64,000 bases of DNA, taken from contig OZ020250.1 of NCBI GenBank assembly GCA_963971285.1, forward strand, positions 14,740,499 through 14,804,498. Direction: 5' to 3'. The notes below the pieces were generated by a model. It saw only the letters and a list, made by a program, of their open reading frames with translations, made no database searches and was not told the origin of the DNA. This DNA is from Astropecten irregularis (Eukaryota > Echinodermata > Asteroidea > Paxillosida > Astropectinidae). Position numbers and translations under genes: made by a program. Position 1 is the stretch's first letter. The number at the start of each line of letters is the position of its first letter. Shown here piece by piece: positions 12,801 to 23,712 of this stretch.

Positions 12801-13246
12801 GTATGTAACCTTTATGTATGTATAATATACAGTAACACTAGTGGAGTGGATGGAAAAAATTACAACTTTGGGGTAGGACCAATAAACCAAAATTTGAAAT
12901 TGACAGAACTGAAGCTGGGCTTCCGTTACACCATGGATGGTTACACGTACAATATACTATAGGCCTAACGTTAGGTCCTACAGTACAGTACAGTTATAAC
13001 ATTCCATTCCGCTAACAGGGTTTGCAAGGAATCTGGAGGAATTAACTGCATGGACGTGTCCAGAAATATCCGATATTTATCCTGTTTTTAGGAATGGTGT
13101 CTCTGATGCGTGACTCTTCATACAATTTCTATAGTATTAACTATTAATTATAGGGCCTAGGGGGCCCTAGTACATGCAAGCATCAGGAAATAATCATACA
13201 AACATCATAGGCCCTAGGCATATTACTGCCTATACAGTATACTGCA

Positions 13247-14471
13247 TTGCTAGTCAGGCTACTGAACTGTGGGGTCCCCCAAGGCTCTTGTTTGGGTCCT
13301 CTTTTGTTTACTATTTATGCGTCTGAGATTTTTGATATAGTTGATAAACACCTTCCCAATGTTCATTGTTATGCTGATGACACCCAGCTCTATTTGTCTT
13401 TTAAACCTGGTTCAATTGTCACTCAGGCAGCAGCCATTAAGGCTATGGAAAAATGCATAAGTGACATAAGAGCATGGATGATTCATGATAAATTAATGAT
13501 TAATGATGACAAAACGGAATTTCTCATTATAGGAACCAAACAACAACTAGCTAAACTTTCAGTTGAGAACCTTAAAATTGGTAGTAGCAGTATTGTTCCA
13601 AGTACATCGGTTAGAAATCTGGGAGCTTGGTTTGACTCGAATCTGTGTATGAGTACTCATATTACTAAGGCTTGTTCCATATCTTTTTTCCACCTTCATA
13701 ATTTAAGACGTATCAGTAAGTTTTTGTCCAAAGATTCATTAGTTACCCTTATTCATGCGTTTATTACCAATAGACTTGATTACTGTAATAGTCTTTTGTA
13801 TGGCTTACCCAACTCTGAATTAGCTAAGTTACAACGAGTTCACAATGCAGCTGCTAGGCTTGTTAGCAACACGAAAAAATTTAACCATATATCACCAGTA
13901 CTTCGTCAGTTACATTGGCTGCCTGTGAAATTCCGTATTGATTTTAAAATTCTCCTTTTAACTTTTAAAGCCTTGCACGGTTTGTCCCCAAAGTACATTA
14001 GCGATCTTGTTGTTGTGAAGAAGGCATCCATTTACGGTTTACGCTCTAACAATAAATTGTATCTAGATCATCCTAAAAGCAGAATGTCAAAAACACTGGG
14101 GGGACGTTCTTTTCATTGTGCAGCCCCTGAACTGTGGAATAAGTTGCCTGCTGATATCCAGCAATCACAATCCATTGCTATTTTTAAACGTAAAGTAAAG
14201 ACTTATCTTTTTAAACTCGCTTTTTATTAATTGTGATGTAAATGTTTAATATTGTATTTGTAAATTTAGATATAACCTCCTTGTTTTGTATTATTTCTCT
14301 CTTCTAAGTTTTAACTAGTGTATTATTACTTATATGACATTTTAAAGTTGTAAACTTAAATGCTGTTTTTTATTTTTAACTAAATTTATTTGAATTTCAT
14401 GTAATGCGCGATCGATCATTGTCATGAAGACCGCGCAATACAAATGGTAATTATTATTATTATTATTATTG
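13247..14471 (+). mobile_element. 5'-truncated LINE (non-LTR retrotransposon), reverse transcriptase C-terminal half
   Basis: A 327-codon frame runs to TAA at 14228-14230. It begins within the reverse transcriptase at motif GVPQGSCLGPLLF, continues to the catalytic YADDTQLY, then the thumb (AWMIHDKLMINDDKTEF) and the typical tail LNRLDYCNSLLYGLP-like, QRVHNAAARLV and LHWLPV segments of CR1/L2/Jockey-related LINEs. The 5' part (endonuclease and early RT) is absent, as in ordinary 5'-truncated insertions. About 220 bp of 3' UTR ends in an (ATT)n tail at 14452-14470. The frame is uninterrupted, so insertion is recent. It sits in an intron of the surrounding transposon. Confidence 0.9.
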
Positions 14472-14834
14472 GAACCGATTCCCCAGTACAGTGTGTATAT
14501 GTACACATGACCTTGGTCACATAGGGTCACATAGTAGTAGTTGTACGCAGATTATGCACAATGCAATCTCTATGCATCAGACAACTTGAAACTACACTTT
14601 ATCCAAACAAATTCACTTTCCTCAAGTCAGACAACTAGGACATGCAGCTCAGAGCATATAATCATTGGCTACGCCTATATGTCAGGTAATACACTGTAAC
14701 TACTGCAGTAAGCGGGTCATCATCCTGTTTGTACTGCATATACGTGGGGTGATGGGTACACTGTAGGCCTATTTTCTTGTCTTAATCCTTGGAGCAACTT
14801 TGCATTGATTTCCAATTTTCTTTTGTTTTCACAG

Positions 14835-14959
14835 AAAATGCTGTCGACAAAGAAAGCTTCATGCTTCTGGACTCTTGCATTGAGTCCTTAAAAGAGCTCA
14901 TCCCCCAAGTAGGACCCCACATGCGCTTCATAAAGAATCTCAGAGAATGTCAGGAGAAG
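14835..14959 (+). CDS. Transposon-internal exon, SAM-like segment
   Basis: A pyrimidine tract ending in ACAG (14834) precedes ENAVDKESFMLLD...ESLKELIPQVGPHMRFIKNL, which ends at GAGAAG|GTACAT. The LKELIP..GP..RFI..L pattern resembles the last helix of SAM-type domains found in transposon-derived animal proteins. Function in the element is unknown; the exon may mediate oligomerisation. Confidence 0.4.
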
Positions 14960-15164
14960 GTACATGTGCAGTCTTTGTAGTCTTTTGTTTTTTACCTGTG
15001 CTAAGCTAGTGTGCATCCGCCATCCGATATCAACTCATCTTGTTTCGTCTTGGCTAACCACTATTTTTCTGCTGTTACTGAATTTGGTAATTTTTGGAGG
15101 TAATTTTTGGCTGTGAAAACCCTCAATGAAATACCCATATTTGTTTCTTGATCAACCTCCTCAG

Positions 15165-15583
15165 TAATGGGATACATCTGCTACAAATGTGGGAACCTGA
15201 TCGCTGGCAACCAAGACAGTTTGGTGTGGCATTTTAGAAATACACTGTACATGTATTCATGCAATTGTTCATGGGTTGTTTATTGCACAGATCACCTGCA
15301 GTCAAGATGGATGCCTGCGAACATTTCGAACTCATGTGCGGACATTCAAGAATCATCTTCAAAAAGAACATCCCCTTCATCAGGAGTATCCCTACCATCA
15401 TTTCAATCCTGTTCACGATCCGGTAGCTATTGGAAATGGTGACAGCATTGATGAAGGACATGAACTGGAGAAGATGAGAAGCTGGAGGTGCCTGAAGAAG
15501 GCATTGAGTTGTGGGATACATTTGCCCAATATTAGCTTTGCCATCATGTCATCTTGTAATATTTGTGTGGAAGGGTTTATATA
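15165..15583 (+). CDS. Transposon-internal exons with C2H2-like zinc fingers
   Basis: After TCAG at 15161-15164 the frame reads MGYICYKCGNLIAGNQDSLVWHF, with a CxxC and downstream His. After an acceptor at 15290 a second exon reads CSQDGCLRTFRTH and then NHLQKEH, a C-x4-C ... H-x4-H finger. Such fingers are common DNA-binding modules of eukaryotic transposon proteins. The exon continues open to TAA at 15582-15584. A further short exon at 16133-16179 (VVLSSLHREYNSYLK) lies between a TTTTTCAG acceptor and a GTAAGC donor. Confidence 0.4.
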
Positions 15584-16806
15584 AAGTTGTGAGTTCCTGA
15601 TATTTTAATAATTTTTATATGTTTCATTATTTTGACTATTTGGAACATGTGTATTTTGCCCTGCAGGAAGATACTAGCTAGATTTAAGACCAGCAGGTAA
15701 CCTAACCCTATTCTACCTGGTTGTTTTAAATCATAGTTGCAGTATCTGGTTGATAATGTTTGTATAAGGAAAGGTTGTTCCGTTTTGTTCCATGTTTGGA
15801 TTCATTCTTGCTGCTTCAAGTTGATTTAGGTTGCCTAAACTGCTATCATGGGATAATAATATTATATATGTCTAATGGAGCAAACAAAATAATAGAGTTG
15901 AGCACGCCTAAAACTAGGTCCTTGTGACTGTAACGTATAACCTGTGAGATTAACAGTAATATGGAGAAAAAAATTGTTATTGCAAAAAAGTGCAATATTG
16001 CACTCAGTATACTCACATTGCTCCTGATTAAATGTGCATCTATAATTCTATGAAAAAGGAACTTGTCATATGAAATAAAAAAGTGAATGCAATACTAAAT
16101 AAAAACATGTTCTCTGTTTGTTTGTTTTTCAGGTAGTTCTATCCAGTTTACACAGGGAATATAACAGTTATTTAAAAAGGTAAGCATGTGTTCTTGGCTA
16201 AGGTCTTCAATTTCTTAAAAAACAGGTGCAGTTCAAGATCCAGTAATTGGGGAGTGCTTAATTCTTTAACCCATTACATCACATTAATAAGGTTTTTATA
16301 AAATGACTAGAAAACTGTATTCATGAAGAAGGGGGGCTGCCCCCCCCCCCCCCATTGTTACTGCACCTGTGAAACAGACCTTGTGGACCATGCTCAGAGA
16401 ACACATGCTTATAGACAGAGTGAGCAAATTTTTTAGTCATTTTGACCCACAACTTCTTGTTATGACTTGGAAATGAGTCAATTTCCAGGTCCAGTGGGTT
16501 TAACGGAACTATCCGGGTCATTTTGACCCGGAACTATTAGCTGTGGCCCGGAAATTGGTCAGTTGCTGTGACCCAGAAATGGGGTCATTTCGCTTGACCC
16601 AACTATCCGGGTCATTTTGACCCGGAAGCATTACCTGTGACCCGGAAATTGGTCAGTTGCTGTGACCCGGAAGTTGGGTCAATTTCGCTTGACCCAACTT
16701 TCCGGGTCATTTTGACCCAGAGTTGGTCAAGCCCATTAGAACCCGTTTTCTGGGTCAAATTTGACCCGGAACGAGTCAAATCTGACCCGGATGTTTTTAG
16801 AGTGTA

Positions 16807-17760
16807 AGGCGCTGTAGCGCAATACGTGATGATGTTGCAACGAATCTTCGAATCGTCGGATTTGCAAATCCGGTGCGACGAAACAAGGAATCCCAGTTTC
16901 GTTGACGGATTTTCAAATCCGTTGTTGTGTTCAGAGATTTCCGTGGTCAGGTTAAAAAAATTTCCAGTATATTGGTTTATTATTTGTTGTTTATTAGATT
17001 TGTGGCAAAAAACAACTTGGGTTTAATCATTTTGGTGGACAGCGAGGCTAAAATTTTAAAAACACGTCGCCCACGGCCTACGTTCACGTCCGTTCACGTT
17101 CATTCTGCTACTGCGCACCATCTTTTAATAGACCGAGTCCCAGTCAAACTGTGAGGTTTGGGCACCGGTCATGGAGTTAATATTTTTAAAAAATCTATGG
17201 GCACCGGTCGCGGTGCACGTCCTGCAGCATGCACTGCACGCTGCACTAAGTTGGTCTAAACCGTTCTCGCTTAAGCCGATCCAAGACCGAATGGTCTTAT
17301 ATAGTTTTTGTCTACTTAACATCAACAATGTGATGGGGACTGGCAACGAGTCCACTTAACAGATTTGCAAATTCGGTACCGAAATTAGAATCGGATGATA
17401 GAGGTCGTTTATGATCTAGTTTCGTCGAATTTCGTTGATTCGTTGTATGACACCATGATAACAATATCGCTATATACCTACTCTGCCAAGACCAAGTTTG
17501 ATTCGGATCGACTATTCAAAGGTTCTAAGCGGAGTGTAAAACCGCCTGTGTACAATGTCTATGGGATTTTAGACGACAAGAAGAAGGAAAAAAGAACATA
17601 AACAAAGTGTTAAACAGAACAAAAACCTTCAAAAACAAAAACCGCTGGGAAAAGCAAAATAAGAAAACGAACAAAAGCAAAGGCTTTTCCGCTTTGCTTG
17701 GAAAAATCATGATATTAAACACTATTTGCCTAGGCCTAAATAAATCCAATTACTTGAAGT
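16807..17760. other. Paralogous block, no gene seen
   Basis: This continues the pre-insertion sequence after the transposon. It matches 30740-31020 in blocks (AAGGCGCTGTA near 16807, GTCTATGGGATTTTA-type near 17560, the AACAGAACAAAAAC stretch). About 600 bp (16830-17440) with repeated CGTCGGATTTGCAAATCCG-like palindromes is unique to this copy. No coding sequence is supported. Confidence 0.45.
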
Positions 17761-17763
17761 TAA

Positions 17764-18242
17764 AGATACTTCCATACTTTGGTAGCATACCGAAACAGTA
17801 ATCTTCACAGATTTACCTATAACCTTCATGGTATAAAGACGGTGATGGTAGAAACATATCGTTAAATTTGTTCTGCCTGAAATGCTGTATTTATCCAGCA
17901 AAGAGTAAAACCAATGGCCAAAAATAATTTTTGATCTTTTTAAAAAATTATAATAATAAAATTCTGTGGCCGTCTTTCACTGTTTTCTCAAAAAGTGGCC
18001 ACAGTATATGGGACTGAAATGTTCACATAAGACTGTTACTGTATCTTCCTTGATATTTTTGTCCCAAAAAAATCAAGGAAAAATAATAATAAAATACCGA
18101 GGCCGTCTTTCACTGTTTTCTCAAAAAGTGGCCACAGTATATGGGACTGAAATGTTCACAGAAGACTGTTATTGTATCTTCCTTGATATTTTTGCCCATG
18201 AATCTGCATATCTTTGACAAATAAACCATGATATGATTACCT
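17764..18242 (+). mobile_element. TTAA-MITE with an internal tandem duplication
   Basis: Flanked by TTAA (17760-17763 and 18243-18246). Sequence around 17965-18060 is repeated at 18100-18200 (shared TCTTTCACTGTTTTCTCAAA core and GGCCACAGTATATGGGACTG). This makes the element about 480 bp against roughly 340 for its relatives. The duplication probably arose by slippage or template switching after insertion. Confidence 0.8.
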
Positions 18243-18720
18243 TTAAATGGAAAAGAACACAGAGCAGTTGCAAAGAGAACAGAGACAGCGTTGTATAGGC
18301 CTGTGAACCACGTTCAAGAGAAAGCACTGCAATCGCTGGCTGATCTTCTTATTCAAGCAAGATCATTCTAGATCGTTGTCTGCACTCAGTCTGTCCCAGG
18401 TATTGTTGTTAGTTTCAGAGCAACTTGTTTTATCCCAGACTCCTGGGTTTACGTTGATAAATAAACACACCGATGTCTAGTGGTGCATTATTGGATAGAC
18501 TTACATTTTGTTTTCATGACACGAAACAGTGATCACGATTTTAATCTATATCGGTGGTCTTGTTTCTTTTCAAGGCATATTATGCAGATGAGAGTCAATG
18601 CGAAAGTGCGTTATTCTTCCATTTTGTAATTAGGTTATGGCATTTGATTTATCCAACAGACTAGGAATATATGTTTATATTCGAGTCGAAGGGACTACCT
18701 TTTATACGCAGTCCGTTTAA

Positions 18721-19077
18721 GGGTAGTATCATACTTTGGTAAGAGACCAAAACAGAAATGTTTACAGATTTACGTATAACTTACAGGGTATGAAGATGGT
18801 GCTGGTAGAAACATGCTGTTAAAATTGTTTCGCCTGAAATGGTGTATTTATTCAGAAATTAGTAAAACAACGACCGAAAATCTTTTTGATCTTTTAAAAG
18901 ATCAAAAATAAAAGAGAAAACACTTAAGTAATACTGTGGCCGTTTTTCACTGTTTTCTTAAAACGTGGGCAACGTATGGGACTGAAATGTTCACAGATTA
19001 CTTTTACTGTATCTTCCTTGATATTTTTGCCCACGAATCTGTATTTCTTTGACAAAAAACAAAGTATGATACTACCT
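18721..19077 (+). mobile_element. TTAA-MITE with paralogous empty site
   Basis: Termini GGGTAGTATCATACTTTGGT and its inverse, flanked by TTAA (18717-18720 and 19078-19081). The matching uninserted site in unit 2 is near 33831 (GTCCGTTTTATAAAGAGGCG), so the insertion boundaries are directly supported. Confidence 0.9.
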
Positions 19078-19793
19078 TTAAAAAAGAGGCGTCACAATTA
19101 TGTGTATTATGCTTCCATTTTGTTTCCAAGTAGAGCGTTTGGCCCCAAAAACATGTGTTACTGCACTTTGCATAAGACCAACGGTTCGCTGTACATTGAG
19201 ACTTATTTTATGTTTTCATGTCATACCATTCTTGCTCCAGCGAAGCTTTAAACATCGTGCGCATATCGTGTACGAAAAACTTGGAATAAGAACTTGATGT
19301 CTGTCTACGCTCGACATACTCGTGTATAGTCTTAGAAATGTCACTGTCAAGACGGTATTAACGGATCAGTCGAGTCGATAGCAATTCAAGGCTGGGATTA
19401 TTCAATATATTCATAGCAGGCCAAGCACAATCTCTTGGAAACATCACTATGTTCACCAAATCACACGCCAAACACATAAGTTCCACTTGTTTTTGATAGG
19501 TATAAACTATGTATCCCTAAAACCTCACGAAAAACAAACCAAAAAACCGCTGAAGTGAAATTGCTAGAATTGTTTATTCAACCTTTATATTTTCTAAAAC
19601 TGAAAGTTTGTAATTCTATACGTATATATTCTCAAAGCATAGGCTTAAACGTTCAGGGACATTTGAGGTTTTTTTTCTTTGGAAGTTCCACTAAGGCTGA
19701 TGGACCGTCATGTCGGCGCCTCAAAGCAGACTTAATTCTTACTTCGTTGTTTGTTTTCTTTGTTCGGCGGAGTTTTCTTGCGAGATTCCTTAA

Positions 19794-20097
19794 AGATATC
19801 ATACATTGGATTTTGTCAAAGAAATACAGATTCATGGGCAAAAATATCAAGACAGATACAGCAACAGTCCTCTGTGAAAATTTCAGTCCCATACGTTGCC
19901 CACTTTTTGAGAAAATCGTGAAAAACGGCCATCAAGATTTTCGGTCGTTGTTTTACTAATTTCTTGATAAATACACCATTTTAGGCGGAACAATTTTAAC
20001 AGTATGTCTCTACCACCACAATCTTCATACCCTGTAAGTTATATGTAAATCTGTGAACATTTCTGTTTTGGTCTCTTACCAAAGTATGATACAACCT
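19794..20097 (-). mobile_element. TTAA-MITE, reverse orientation
   Basis: Flanked by TTAA (19790-19793 and 20098-20101). It is the inverse complement of the copies at 6729 and 18721, shorter by about 50 bp. ORFs crossing it (19555-19959 and 19653-19892) are artefacts of the repeat. Confidence 0.85.
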
Positions 20098-20407
20098 TTA
20101 AAGAAAGATTCTCTTTTACTTGGAGATTGAAAGTGTGTATTGTCCGGTCATACAATATGACTTTTGCATATTCAAGTCACTGATCAACGCGTGTATTATA
20201 AAACAGTGAACGGCTTGTTTCTAAACACGATAGTTTTGCTTTAGAAAAATGATTCAATCAATTTGCTTCAAAATACTTGGTATTATAATTTTGGCGTACG
20301 TTTTTATCAAAGGTCATTTAAAAACTGTGATATCGGTCAACCGTAAAACAAGACAATATAGAACGAGGGGAAATATTAAGACATAGGTAAAAGGGCTATG
20401 CGCAATT

Positions 20408-20732
20408 AGGCCTAAAAAAAATTGTTGTGTTGCCCTCAAGTGGAAAAATTAAAATTTTGGGTCGGTCGGTCGATTTTTATTTTGGCAGACTTTCAAACAT
20501 TAAAGAATAAATACAGGATGTATGGTCACCAGGGCTTATAAATCAACGGTTTTGGGTCGTTTTGAGGAGACACGCTTTTTTACTGCTAAATCTTACATTT
20601 TCTGTCAAAAATTGTGTGTTTTTATACTTAAGGGCTTAGAGAAAAAAGAAAAAAAAACCAAAAAACCCGACCCAACGTTTTGGCATTTTACGGTCGGTCG
20701 CTGAGGGCAACACAACCATTTTTTTTAGGCCT
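20408..20732. mobile_element. MITE with 30-bp AGGCCT-ended inverted repeats
   Basis: The left end AGGCCTAAAAAAAATTGTTG continues into TGTTGCCCTCA. The right end is TGAGGGCAACACAACC followed by T-run and AGGCCT, the inverse. Inside, GGTCGGTCG motifs recur near both ends. The paralogous site in unit 2 (around 34436, CGCAATTGGATATG) lacks it, and comparison suggests a short ATT-like target duplication. Confidence 0.85.
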
Positions 20733-20828
20733 TATTGGTTATGGGAAATAGATGCATTTCACTCGGCGATTGTTCACCCCTTGTAAGTGTCAGATAAAGC
20801 AATAATTATAATGCTTTTTCAACAATAC

Positions 20829-21187
20829 AGCGTGTCCCCCAAAACGCAACACTTTGTGTCGAGAACCATTATATTGAAATTAAACTGTTTATCACTTCAA
20901 GATTCAGATATCACGATGCAACTGTGTCTTGGCTATCACCATGTTGAATCTGAGCAAGTGAGAGAATAATCGAGAGAAAAAACTAAGACTGAATAACCCA
21001 ATCTCAAAACCCGATTTTCATCTTTCTCTCATACACACATCAGTAATGTGTATGAAAGAAAGATAGTTTTCCCTCAATTTCAGTCAAATTTTGCTTAAAT
21101 TCTATACATGGTGATAGCCAGGACATTATTGTATATATCTGAACCTTGAAGTAATAAACAGTTTAATTTCATGTACGAAGGTCATGC
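20829..21187. mobile_element. Palindromic MITE with mariner-like left tip
   Basis: Left arm 20870-20945 (AAATTAAACTGTTTATCACT ... GGCTATCACCATG) is the inverse of right arm 21108-21180. The centre folds as a hairpin (TCATACACAT/ATGTGTATGA near 21032-21055). The left tip CGTGTCCCCCAAAACGCAAC resembles Tc1/mariner ends and the tip at 40301; the right tip is eroded. Confidence 0.65.
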
Positions 21188-21486
21188 CTCCCATAATAGT
21201 ACTATAACAATTTTGACTGCTGTACATATTGACCCGGATGGCTTGAAAACATCAGTTGTAATGTTGAGACACGTTTAAGTCGAAACTTAAGACATTCTTT
21301 TTATGTTTGTAAATTTCCTAAAATTTGGCCCGAATTGTGATTTCCCACACCTACATTTCTGTCTGTTTTCTCACTTCTATACCCTCGACGCATCTGATTT
21401 TTTTTCTTGATAAAATGGTGCTTTATAAAATGTATAAATCCCTATAATTATATGACATGGGTTTTCCAAGTGACTTTCTGACAGGT

Positions 21487-21901
21487 GATGAAAGAGGCCC
21501 CACCCATATTCTTTCCGTCATGAAACTAGTTCAACCACGCGGCCGCGCCATACTTATACTGCGCAGCGCAACGAGTCACTGTCACCGTGACGTATATATA
21601 CGCTTACATACACGGCTCCTCAGAACCTGTTGTTCGAGTCTGACTAAAACGTATTTAGGCTAGCGAAGCAGTTATATCTGAGATAAGTGGGTATTAGCGG
21701 CATTCTCAGACTCGAACGCCGTGCTTGAACTATAGAGCTACTATAAGCTCTATGCTTGAATAAAGGAAGGACAGGTGACTGTTGAGCAACATCGAAATTT
21801 TCAGACAAGCTTCGATTGAATACTGAACAGATGTTGGAAACGGCCTACCGTACGTTCAACGCGTTTATATTGAGGGAGTATTAAGTGCAATACAAATCAC
21901 C
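21487..21901 (+). promoter_or_regulatory. Candidate promoter/leader of exon A2
   Basis: A CACCC-type motif (GCCCCACCCATATTC, near 21497) is followed by GTCACCGTGACGTATATATA at 21581-21600, a CRE-like TGACGTA overlapping a TATA run about 300 bp before the ATG. Both elements recur in the same order before A4 (35150 and 35234). The last 60 bp (TTTATATTGAGGGAGTATTA and on) are reused almost unchanged before pseudogene A9. Confidence 0.45.
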
Positions 21902-22577
21902 ATGAATAAGTTAATTCTAGTCTTCGGAAAATGCATTTTGTTGTTGACTGTTTCTTCGGCGATGGCAACACCAATAGGCATCGCCGTGTTCTTGGCTAAT
22001 GCTACTGTCGGTGTTAGGCCTTCGACTTATGCTTATCCACGTTTATTACCGGTCTTCGAAATTGCCCAAAATGAGATTTCACGCCAAGTGGAGAGCGGCC
22101 AGTTCGCCAACTTTTCCCTTGTTTTGCATCATTCGCCGACTGGGTGTGCTAGAACAGTGAAATACGCCGTCGGTATCTCCGCTCGACTTTTCCTTGACAA
22201 CACCATATCGGCAATTTTCGGACCAACCTGCAGCTCCAGTGCGCTGGTTGTAGGCGATGTAGCTGCTTCACTCAACGCCCCAATGCTTTCTATGGGTGCA
22301 AATGATCACCAACTGGACGATAAAGCAAGGTATCCTACACTCACCCAAACTGTTTTGAAAGCGACAACATGGGTTAACTTCTTCAGAGAACTCTGTTATC
22401 TCTACGGCTGGAAATCTATCATCTTAATCAGAAGGAAATTTGGGTTTTTCTCACTCCCTGCAAATGCATTGGAAGATTGTCTTCGTGAGGCTGGAATCAG
22501 GGTAACGATAATATACCTTGATTGGTACACTGAAGATCCCGGACTCGCCCTCGAAGAAGCTGTCACGCAAGGAAGAA
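21902..22577 (+). CDS. Receptor ligand-binding first exon A2
   Basis: 225 codons plus 1 nt, ending AGAA|GTAAGT. Signal peptide is residues 1-22 (predicted cleavage after SSAMA). The ligand-binding N-lobe follows: beta1 at 25-31, a variable loop at 32-46 (NATVGVRPSTYAY), helix at 50-65, and cysteines at 82, 110, 165 and 193. The conserved GPTC is at 107-110. Sequons are N33 (NAT) and N70 (NFS). It is the undamaged counterpart of A4 in the other segmental duplicate, and the closest relative of pseudogene A9 including leader sequence. Reading through the donor would add an intronic tail to 22723. The receptor class (guanylate-cyclase-linked or clearance-type) cannot be decided from this half-domain. 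Confidence 0.85.
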
Positions 22578-22906
22578 GTAAGTGCCTTTTCATAGATGCT
22601 AATGCACTACAGGAAGTGTACTTGTATAAATATTTCTTAATAAGTCCTCTTTTTTCTTCGGCCCGGGAAAGTCTTTTTAAAAGAAAACGTTTTTTTTTGC
22701 CACGGAATATTGCTATTTGCTAGGTGCATTTGCTGGGCCGATTTTTTCCTACCATAATACTTCATAATATATTGCAGATCGATTGAGACAAGACGTGTCA
22801 CCCTGCAATCTAAAAAGTTTGATCTGACTTGAATTCCCATTAGTGACCGCAGCGCCGTGGTCACAGTAACGACACAATTATCATTTGCAAAATTATGACA
22901 TTCAGG
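22578..22906. other. Intron/intergenic DNA after A2
   Basis: No acceptor or receptor-like exon is seen. The sequence past the donor diverges at once from that of A1 and A6, although the exons are very similar. Confidence 0.4.
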
Positions 22907-23054
22907 GGTCGATTTCACGAAGCCCTACGATCGATCGTAACTCGAGTTACGAGGGATAACCCATCGTAGTGGCCTATCCCACGTATAGGGCTTCAATGCA
23001 TCAGAAGTCCTACGATTGATAGTAAGTTACGAAGAGTTTGGTGAAATCGACCAC
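22907..23054. mobile_element. Small MITE with GTCGATTTCAC inverted termini
   Basis: The left end GGTCGATTTCACGAA and right end GTGAAATCGACC are inverse complements. The interior has AGTTACGA-type and TCCTACGAT/ATCGTA palindromic blocks. Partial relatives lie at 53085-53215 and about 36397-36440, so it is a dispersed family. Confidence 0.75.
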
Positions 23055-23708
23055 AGAAAGGATAGTTTGGGACTGACAGTGCTTTAACTTGTGCTTTGAT
23101 TAGTTTAGAAATTGCCAGTCCGTGTTTTTTTTAAATTTATTTCTTCATAACCTTGCTTTCCGTGACTGCCCGGTCTTGCTTTTGTAAAAAAAAATCTTTA
23201 AAAAGCTGTGCATTGTCACGTATACTATAGCTGACCGCATTAAATCTGAAACAAGTACTTCTCGCACAATGAAATGGAACGTTACGTTGAAGAAGAAAAG
23301 CCTATCAGCCGGTAAATTTAGAAACACATAGCTCACAAGATCGAGAGTACCCCTGCGATTGGACCAAGCGCTAAATATTGCGCCCCTATTTCCAACTTCT
23401 GATGCCAATGGCAGACAATCTGGAATTGGAATCTTTCTGTCTTTGTTAAAACTTAATTGGATTCGATTTCCAAGAACTTAAACTGTACAGCTTATTTTTT
23501 GTTGCTCTCTTTTTTCTTCATTTTGTGCCTTTGCGAAGTTTCACGTCCCCTAAAAAGCGGCGCCCGGTGCACTTGCTCAGCGCAGCACAATTCAACCAAC
23601 CATGAACCAACCATCCTCATCCTTTACAGTGTAACCTCCCTGTAAACATTCACAAATAAACATAAAATTAATTAGCTTTCCTTAATCTTAGTTTGGGGGT
23701 CTCCATTT
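23055..23708. other. Intergenic DNA, no gene seen
   Basis: No supported ORF or RNA. Sequence near 23600-23690 (ACCATCCTCATCC, then CCTCCCTGTAAA and AAATAAA) is paralogous to 36620-36710, another trace of the segmental duplication. Confidence 0.4.
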
Positions 23709-23712
23709 TTAA

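Larger units (their letters stand above)
12394..16804 (+). mobile_element. 4.4-kb DNA transposon, split-gene type, with nested LINE
   Basis: Terminal inverted repeats begin CACTCTAAAAAC and end GTTTTTAGAGTG, flanked by TA on both sides (12392-12393, 16805-16806). The paralogous uninserted site near 30740 reads CCCTTTAAGGCG with a single TA, confirming the boundaries. Subterminal GGGTCA/TGACCC palindromes are reiterated at both ends (12410-12600 and 16500-16790), as expected for transposase-binding arrays. Internally there are intron-bounded coding scraps: 12736-12800, 14835-14959, 15165-15237, 15291 onward and 16133-16179. CACT termini, a 2-bp duplication and subterminal repeats resemble EnSpm/CACTA-type elements, but no catalytic domain is visible, so the superfamily is unproven. 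Confidence 0.8.
18290..22577 (+). repeat. Segmental duplicate, unit 1 (contains A2)
   Basis: Block order matches 32860-36243. Examples are GATCATTCTAGATCGTTGTC at 18360 with its counterpart at 32918, TGTCACTGTCAAGACGGTAT near 19337 and 34088, GTAATGTTGAGACAC at 21258 and its match at 34728, and the A2/A4 promoters and exons. Unit 1 carries MITEs (18721, 19794, 20408, 20829) that are absent from unit 2, so they arrived after or independently of the duplication. Confidence 0.75.

Noticed and set aside
19555..19959. 134-residue protein and its minus-strand partner
   Set aside because: Most of it is the reverse-oriented TTAA-MITE.
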